From Bradyrhizobium sp. SRS-191 (lineage in GTDB: Bacteria > Pseudomonadota > Alphaproteobacteria > Rhizobiales > Xanthobacteraceae): DNA of 64,000 bases. The notes beneath the pieces are model-generated. The model saw only the letters and a program-made list of their open reading frames with translations, searched no databases and was not told the DNA's origin. Each line of letters starts with the position of its first letter. Position 1 is the first letter of the stretch. Position numbers and translations under genes: made by a program. Below, piece by piece: positions 59,519 to 64,000 of this stretch. Location of the stretch: NCBI RefSeq assembly GCF_024586915.1, contig NZ_JANBVS010000014.1:1-64000 (forward strand). Direction: 5' to 3'.

Positions 59519-60685
59519 CTAATGCACCGTCAGCTCCAGATACAGCGGGCTGCGGAAGGTCGAGGACGGCATCCAGGGCAATTGCTCCTGCGTACGGCGA
59601 TACTCGGGGACGACCTTGTGCAGCTCGTCGAACGCGATTTTGATCGCCATGCGGGCGATCGCGGAGCCCAGGCAGGCATGCACGCCGCCGCCGAAGCCGA
59701 GATGGCCGCGCGGCTTCCGCGTGATGTCGTAGACATCGGGATTGGCAAACTGCCGCTCGTCGCGGTTGGCGGAGCCGTAGGCGAGGCAGACGAAATCGCC
59801 TTCGCGCATCGTTTGGCCATGCAGCGTGAGATCCTTCTGCAGGCAGCGGCGGAAGCGCTGGGCTGAGGTGTTGAAGCGTAGCGACTCCTCGACCGCGTCG
59901 GCCAGCAGATCGGGATTGGCGACCACTGCGCGGCGGGCGTCGGGGTGGTCCGCGAGGTTGTAGGCGAGCATGCTCATGAAGCCGCCGAGCGACTCGATGC
60001 CGGCCATGATCAGGGTCGTCGTGGTCAGCAGCACCTCGCGCTCGTCGAGCCGGTCGCCGTCGATCTCGGCCGTGCTGAAATGCGAGATCAGGTCGTTCTG
60101 CGGCCGCGCGCGGCGCTCGGCGATGACGCCGGCCGCGTAGTCCTGCATCCAGTTATAGGCGGCGATGTGCTGCGGGCCCTTGGCGCGGCTCACCGGATCG
60201 CTCTGCACCATCAGCACCGCCTTGTCGCGCACCGTCTGCTCGTCGCCGAGGGGCAGACCGAGCGCGGCGAACAGCACGCGCACGGTGAACTTCGAGGAGA
60301 ACGCCTCGATGAAGTCGAAGCGCTCCTGGCCGCGCAGCGCCTCGGCGCTGGTGCGCGCGATGTCGCGGATCGGGCCGGACAGGCTTTCGAGGTTGCGCTT
60401 CATGAAGGCGTGCTGGACGAGGCCGCGCAGCCGGTCGTGGCGCGGCGGATCGGTGGTGCCGAGCGTGGCGCCGGCCCGGTTCGGCAGCTCGGTCATCAGG
60501 TTGCCCTTGGCCGAGGAATAGGTCTGCCAGTTGGTGCCGGCCGCGGCGACATCGGCGTAGCGCGTGAGTATCCAGACCTGGGCCTGCGGGCTCCAGAAGC
60601 AGGGGTGCTCGTCGCGCAGCGTCTTGTAGAACGGGAACGGGTCGGCATCGACCGCAGGCGAATACGGGTCGAACGTGAACATCAT
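59519..60685 (-). CDS. Cytochrome P450
   Basis: A 388-residue bacterial P450. The haem-thiolate loop is FGGGVHACLG, the ExxR pair is in EESLRF, and the I-helix motif reads AGIES, with Glu-Ser in place of the usual acid-Thr pair. It is slightly short for class I P450s. GGAGG precedes the first of two tandem ATG codons. It is divergent from an AraC gene and near pobA, so it may demethylate or hydroxylate a substituted benzoate. Ferredoxin and reductase genes are not present here. Confidence 0.93.
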   Translation of the reverse strand: MMFTFDPYSPAVDADPFPFYKTLRDEHPCFWSPQAQVWILTRYADVAAAGTNWQTYSSAKGNLMTELPNRAGATLGTTDPPRHDRLRGLVQHAFMKRNLESLSGPIRDIARTSAEALRGQERFDFIEAFSSKFTVRVLFAALGLPLGDEQTVRDKAVLMVQSDPVSRAKGPQHIAAYNWMQDYAAGVIAERRARPQNDLISHFSTAEIDGDRLDEREVLLTTTTLIMAGIESLGGFMSMLAYNLADHPDARRAVVANPDLLADAVEESLRFNTSAQRFRRCLQKDLTLHGQTMREGDFVCLAYGSANRDERQFANPDVYDITRKPRGHLGFGGGVHACLGSAIARMAIKIAFDELHKVVPEYRRTQEQLPWMPSSTFRSPLYLELTVH

Positions 60686-60815
60686 GGGCCTCCTCTCCAT
60701 TGAGTATGGTCGTTGTTGTTCTTTTCGCGATCCTAATCGCGCTCGGGGCGCGGCGCGAGACACGAACGCCGGTCAAGACTTGTACTTTTCCGGCATTCCA
60801 GGTTAGCTCCCGACT

Positions 60816-61724
60816 ATGCCTCGCTTTCGCACCAAGCCCTCGATCCCCGCCTTCGCGCTGTATGGCGAAGCGTCCGCGGCGCAGCCGGATATGCTGCATG
60901 TCGAGCCGATCCAGGTGCGCAGCAAGCTGTACCGCTGGGAGATCGAGGCGCATACGCATCAGGGACTGCATCAGATCCTCTGGGTCGCCTCCGGTCCGGC
61001 CGAAATCGCCTTGGACGAACGCCGCGAGCGTTGCACCGGCCCGGTCGCGGTGATCATCCCACCCGGTGTGGTCCATGCCTTTCGTTTCTCGCGCGAGACC
61101 GATGGCTACGTGCTCACCTTCAATCCACGCGCCGTTGTGGAAGGCGACGTGCCGGCGACCGGCGAGGCGCTGCGCGACCTGTTTGCAACCGCACAGATCC
61201 TGCACCTCGATCCGCAGGCGGTCGCGACGCGTCGCATCGCCGCGCTGTTCGTCGATCTCGCCGATGAGTTCGCAGCCGCCGACTCGGCGGCCTCGCCGGT
61301 GCCGCATTGGCTGGGACGCTCCATCGTGTGGCGGCTGGCGCAGCAGAGCGCGCGGCTGTCGGAGGGCGCGCGGCGCGGCAGCGGGCACGCCGCGCTGTTC
61401 ACCCGCTTCATCGTGCTGGTCGAGGCGCATCACCGCGATCACTGGTCTGTCGCGCGCTATGCGGACGAACTCGGCATGACGCCGGAGCGGCTGAACCGGC
61501 TGACCCGGGCGGAGACCGGACAGTCTGCGCTCGACATCGTGCATGCGCGGCTCGCCCGCGAGGCCTGCCGCCGGCTCACTTATATTGCGGCGCCGGTGTC
61601 GAAGCTGGCGTTCGAGCTCGGCTTCAAGGATCCGGCCTATTTCTGCCGCTTCTTCAAACGCCACACTGGCGCCAGCCCGCGCGACTACCGTCGTGCGATG
61701 GGCGTTGCCGAAGCCGGGGGCTGA
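60816..61724 (+). CDS. AraC/XylS-family regulator (PobR/PobC type)
   Basis: A 302-residue regulator. The N-terminal half is a cupin-like effector domain (EAHTHQGLHQILWV, VVIIPPGVVHAF-like segment). The C-terminal two-helix-turn-helix region includes HHRDHWSVARYADELGMTPERLNRLTRAETGQSALDIVHARL and AFELGFKDPAYFCRFFKRHTGASPRDYRR. AraC proteins of this form regulate pobA in several proteobacteria. It is transcribed towards pobA and away from the P450, so either or both could be targets. Confidence 0.9.
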   Translation: MPRFRTKPSIPAFALYGEASAAQPDMLHVEPIQVRSKLYRWEIEAHTHQGLHQILWVASGPAEIALDERRERCTGPVAVIIPPGVVHAFRFSRETDGYVLTFNPRAVVEGDVPATGEALRDLFATAQILHLDPQAVATRRIAALFVDLADEFAAADSAASPVPHWLGRSIVWRLAQQSARLSEGARRGSGHAALFTRFIVLVEAHHRDHWSVARYADELGMTPERLNRLTRAETGQSALDIVHARLAREACRRLTYIAAPVSKLAFELGFKDPAYFCRFFKRHTGASPRDYRRAMGVAEAGG

Positions 61725-61886
61725 GGCGGCGGGAGCAGGATACCGGCGGCTTGTTCCACCGATGTGCCGGAAAAGTGCAAGAGAATGCAGCGTCCATCCA
61801 AGTGAAGCCGCGTGTTCCTTGCTAAAATCCGCGACTGACAAGCAAAGCTAACAAACCTGTTGTCGCGAATCCGGGAGAAGAGGCCC

Positions 61887-63059
61887 ATGAAAGTCCAAGT
61901 CTGCATCATCGGCGGCGGCCCGTCGGGCCTGATGCTGTCGCAGCTCCTGCATCTGCAGGGCATCGATACGATCATCCTGGAGAAGTCCAGCCGCGACTAC
62001 GTGCTGTCGCGCATCCGCGCCGGCGTGCTCGAGCACGGCTTCGCCGAGCTGATGCGCGAGGCGCAGTGCGGCGAGCGCATGGACCGCGAAGGCGAGATCC
62101 ATCACGGCTTCTACATCGCCCATGACGGCAAGCTCGACCGCGTCGACCTGCACAAATATTCCGGCGGCAACTCGGTGATGGTCTATGGCCAGACCGAGCT
62201 GACGCGCGATCTGTACGAGGCCCGCGACAAGCTCGGCGGCAAGGTGGTGCACAATGCGGCCGACGTGACGCCGCACGACATCGCCTCCGACAAGCCTTAC
62301 GTCACCTATCGCAGCGGTGACGAGGTGATCCGCGTCGACTGCGACTACATCATCGGCGCCGACGGCTTCCATGGCGTCAGCCGCAAGTCGATCCCGCAGG
62401 ACAAGATCAAGGAATATGAGCGCGTTTATCCGTTCGGCTGGCTCGGCGTGCTCTCGCGCACCAAGCCGGTGTCGCCGGAGCTGATCTATGCCAAGCACGA
62501 GCGCGGCTTCGCGCTATGCTCGCTGCGCTCACAGGTGCTGAGCCGCTACTACGTCCAGGTGCCGCTGACCGACAAGGTCGAGGACTGGAGCGACGATGCG
62601 TTCTGGGAGGAGCTGAAGCGCCGGCTGCCCGAGGAGATCGCCGCCAAGCTGATCACCGGCCCCTCGATCGAGAAGAGCATCGCGCCGCTGCGCAGCTTCG
62701 TCTGCGAGCCGATGCGCTACGGCCGGCTGTTCCTCGCCGGCGACGCGGCCCATATCGTGCCGCCGACCGGCGCGCGCGGGCTGAACTCGGCCGCGTCCGA
62801 CATCTACTATCTCTATCACGCGCTGCTCGATCATTACAAAAAGGGCGACGACACCGGCATCGACGGCTACTCGCAGCGGGCGCTGGCGCGGATCTGGAAG
62901 GCGCAACGCTTCTCCTGGTGGATGACGACGCTGCTGCATCGCTTCCCCGATCGCCTGCCGTACGAGGACAGGCTGCAGGACACCGAGTTCGAATATCTGT
63001 TCTCCTCCGACGCCGCGCAGCGGTCGCTGGCCGAGAACTATGTCGGGCTGCCGTTCTAA
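61887..63059 (+). CDS. pobA: 4-hydroxybenzoate 3-monooxygenase PobA
   Basis: A 390-residue flavoprotein hydroxylase, equal in length to the Pseudomonas enzyme (394). FAD site VCIIGGGPSGLMLSQLLHLQGI, substrate loop RIRAGVLEHGF, the DG motif in IIGADGFHGVSR, the second FAD motif LFLAGDAAHIVPPTGARGLNSAASD and DRLPYEDRLQ near the C-terminus are all typical. It makes protocatechuate, which the lig operon cleaves. GGGAGAAGAGG lies before the ATG. The short gap after the AraC gene may contain its operator. Confidence 0.96.
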   Translation: MKVQVCIIGGGPSGLMLSQLLHLQGIDTIILEKSSRDYVLSRIRAGVLEHGFAELMREAQCGERMDREGEIHHGFYIAHDGKLDRVDLHKYSGGNSVMVYGQTELTRDLYEARDKLGGKVVHNAADVTPHDIASDKPYVTYRSGDEVIRVDCDYIIGADGFHGVSRKSIPQDKIKEYERVYPFGWLGVLSRTKPVSPELIYAKHERGFALCSLRSQVLSRYYVQVPLTDKVEDWSDDAFWEELKRRLPEEIAAKLITGPSIEKSIAPLRSFVCEPMRYGRLFLAGDAAHIVPPTGARGLNSAASDIYYLYHALLDHYKKGDDTGIDGYSQRALARIWKAQRFSWWMTTLLHRFPDRLPYEDRLQDTEFEYLFSSDAAQRSLAENYVGLPF

Positions 63060-63155
63060 CGGCCGGTCTGCTACAACACCTGTCGCGAATCCGCGCCGGC
63101 TTGGCGCGGATCGGGGATTCCGAGCCAACGGGACCTGACAGGGAAGGAATGCCTC

Positions 63156-64000
63156 ATGAGAGGAAGAAGTTTGCCATGCGCGAGCGCGATCGTCGTTCTG
63201 ACGTCGCTCGCGATTGCCCCGGCTGCTGATGCCGCGGCCTTGATCGGTGACGCCGCCGCAACCTGCGGCGGGCTTGCCGGCACCGCCGACGGCGCGGTGC
63301 AGATCGACACCGCCGCGATGCAGACGCCGGCGCCGTTGTCGGTGGCCGAGAAGGCGGGATCGCCCGCCGCCCGCGTCGTGCCGGCCACGCCGGCCTACTG
63401 CAAGGTGCTGGGTCATATCGCGCCTGGGGATCCCAACGCGCCGCCGATCAAGTTCGAGGTGAACCTCCCGGCCGATTGGAACGGCCGGTCGCTGCAATAT
63501 GGCGGCGGCGGCTTCAACGGCGTGCTGATCACCGGGCTCGGGTTGCCGCCGGCCTATCCGTTCGACAAGGACTCGCCGCTGGCGCGCGGCTTCGTGACCT
63601 ACGGCACCGATTCGGGCCATGAGTCCAAGCAAGGCGAGCCGCCGCAGGCCTTTGCGCTGAACGACGAGGCGTTCGAGAATTTCTCCCATGTCGCCTACAA
63701 GAAGGTGCGGGATGCCGCGGTGGGGCTCATCAAGCGCGCCTACGGCAAGGCGCCCGACAAGATGTACTTCATGGGCTCGTCCGAAGGCGGCCGCGAGGCG
63801 CTGACCATGGCGCAGCGCTACCCCGAGGATTTCGACGGCATCTTCGCCCGCGTGCCCGTGATCAATTGGGTCGGCCTGCAGCATGCCGGCACGCGCGGCG
63901 GGCTGGTGACGATGGGCGAGGGGTGGATCAGCCCGGTGCAGGTCAAGCTGGTGGCGGACGCTGTCCGCGCCAGCTGCGACAAGGCTGACGGCGTCGCCGA
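63156..64000 (+). CDS. Tannase/feruloyl esterase family protein, 3' end outside window
   Basis: 281 residues are visible and the frame runs off the right edge. A signal peptide (MRGRSLPCASAIVVLTSLAIAPAADA) is followed by family segments: AYCKVLGHIAP, INLPADWN-like VNLPADWNGRSLQYGGGGFNG, YGTDSGHES, and the nucleophile motif GSSEGGREAL with the catalytic Ser near residue 211. Conserved cysteines that tie the triad in this family are present at about positions 37, 87 and 275. It would release hydroxybenzoates or gallate from plant esters in the periplasm, feeding pobA and lig. GGGAAGGA precedes the ATG. Confidence 0.88.
   Translation, partial: MRGRSLPCASAIVVLTSLAIAPAADAAALIGDAAATCGGLAGTADGAVQIDTAAMQTPAPLSVAEKAGSPAARVVPATPAYCKVLGHIAPGDPNAPPIKFEVNLPADWNGRSLQYGGGGFNGVLITGLGLPPAYPFDKDSPLARGFVTYGTDSGHESKQGEPPQAFALNDEAFENFSHVAYKKVRDAAVGLIKRAYGKAPDKMYFMGSSEGGREALTMAQRYPEDFDGIFARVPVINWVGLQHAGTRGGLVTMGEGWISPVQVKLVADAVRASCDKADGVA

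Noticed and set aside
62516..63229. Open frame overlapping the end of pobA and the start of the esterase gene
   Set aside because: It is out of frame with both, has no domain and its translation is Arg/Ala-rich. The esterase frame beginning at 63156 carries a signal peptide and catalytic motif.
1..64000. Search for tRNA, rRNA, transposase, integrase or phage genes
   Set aside because: No sequence with the expected tRNA arms, rRNA segments or recombinase motifs was recognised; absence by eye is not proof.

Overview
The window is high-GC (roughly two-thirds G+C) alphaproteobacterial chromosomal DNA. Gene content, DctABD and TauABC/Liv-type transport, a protocatechuate 4,5-cleavage operon and several families of short palindromic intergenic repeats all fit Bradyrhizobium or a close relative. 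This assignment is inferred from protein and repeat character, not from a marker gene. No rRNA, tRNA, transposase, phage gene or CRISPR array was seen.

Layout. (1) 1-10.2 kb: the end of a hydroxamate siderophore cluster, with a truncated NRPS (A'-T-C-A-T-TE), an HSL-type hydrolase, a PvdE-like exporter, a GNAT acyltransferase and an ornithine N5-monooxygenase. (2) 10.4-17.5 kb: a C4-dicarboxylate uptake locus. dctA lies behind a well-formed sigma-54 promoter and two matched upstream palindromes, followed by a type II NADH dehydrogenase and the dctB/dctD two-component pair. (3) 17.6-19.2 kb: manganese catalase, a small hydrophilic protein and a RidA-family protein. (4) 19.7-26.2 kb: a six-gene operon with a taurine/nitrate-type ABC importer, an IlvD/Edd dehydratase and a NicX-like metal dioxygenase homologue. 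Its substrate is unknown and it is the best candidate here for an undescribed pathway.

(5) 26.5-42.8 kb: a CoA-dependent aromatic degradation locus. It holds a fused monooxygenase/Old Yellow Enzyme protein of the 2-aminobenzoyl-CoA monooxygenase/reductase (salicylyl-CoA 5-hydroxylase) type, an aryl-CoA ligase, beta-oxidation enzymes, a RidA protein, a MarR regulator and a Liv-type binding protein. Three of its promoters carry the same TTTTA-type palindrome, which points to one regulon. The marR start is preceded by a tandem repeat where a ribosome binding site is expected. (6) 43.5-47.0 kb: a small exported or anchored protein, a CoxE-like VWA protein with a MoxR ATPase, and TspO.

(7) 47.3-55.9 kb: a LysR regulator, an aromatic-acid MFS transporter and a compact operon ligJ-ligK-(oxidoreductase)-ligI-ligA-ligB-ligC for protocatechuate 4,5-cleavage. 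(8) 56.0-64.0 kb: AMP nucleosidase, an HxlR/Old Yellow Enzyme divergent pair, a cytochrome P450, an AraC regulator, pobA (4-hydroxybenzoate to protocatechuate) and the start of a tannase/feruloyl-esterase family protein cut by the right edge. Regions 7 and 8 together describe uptake and conversion of plant-derived hydroxybenzoates to central metabolites.

Intergenic gaps are filled largely by palindromic repeats, some present more than once in the window. All functional calls are from reading the translated sequence; no database search was run.
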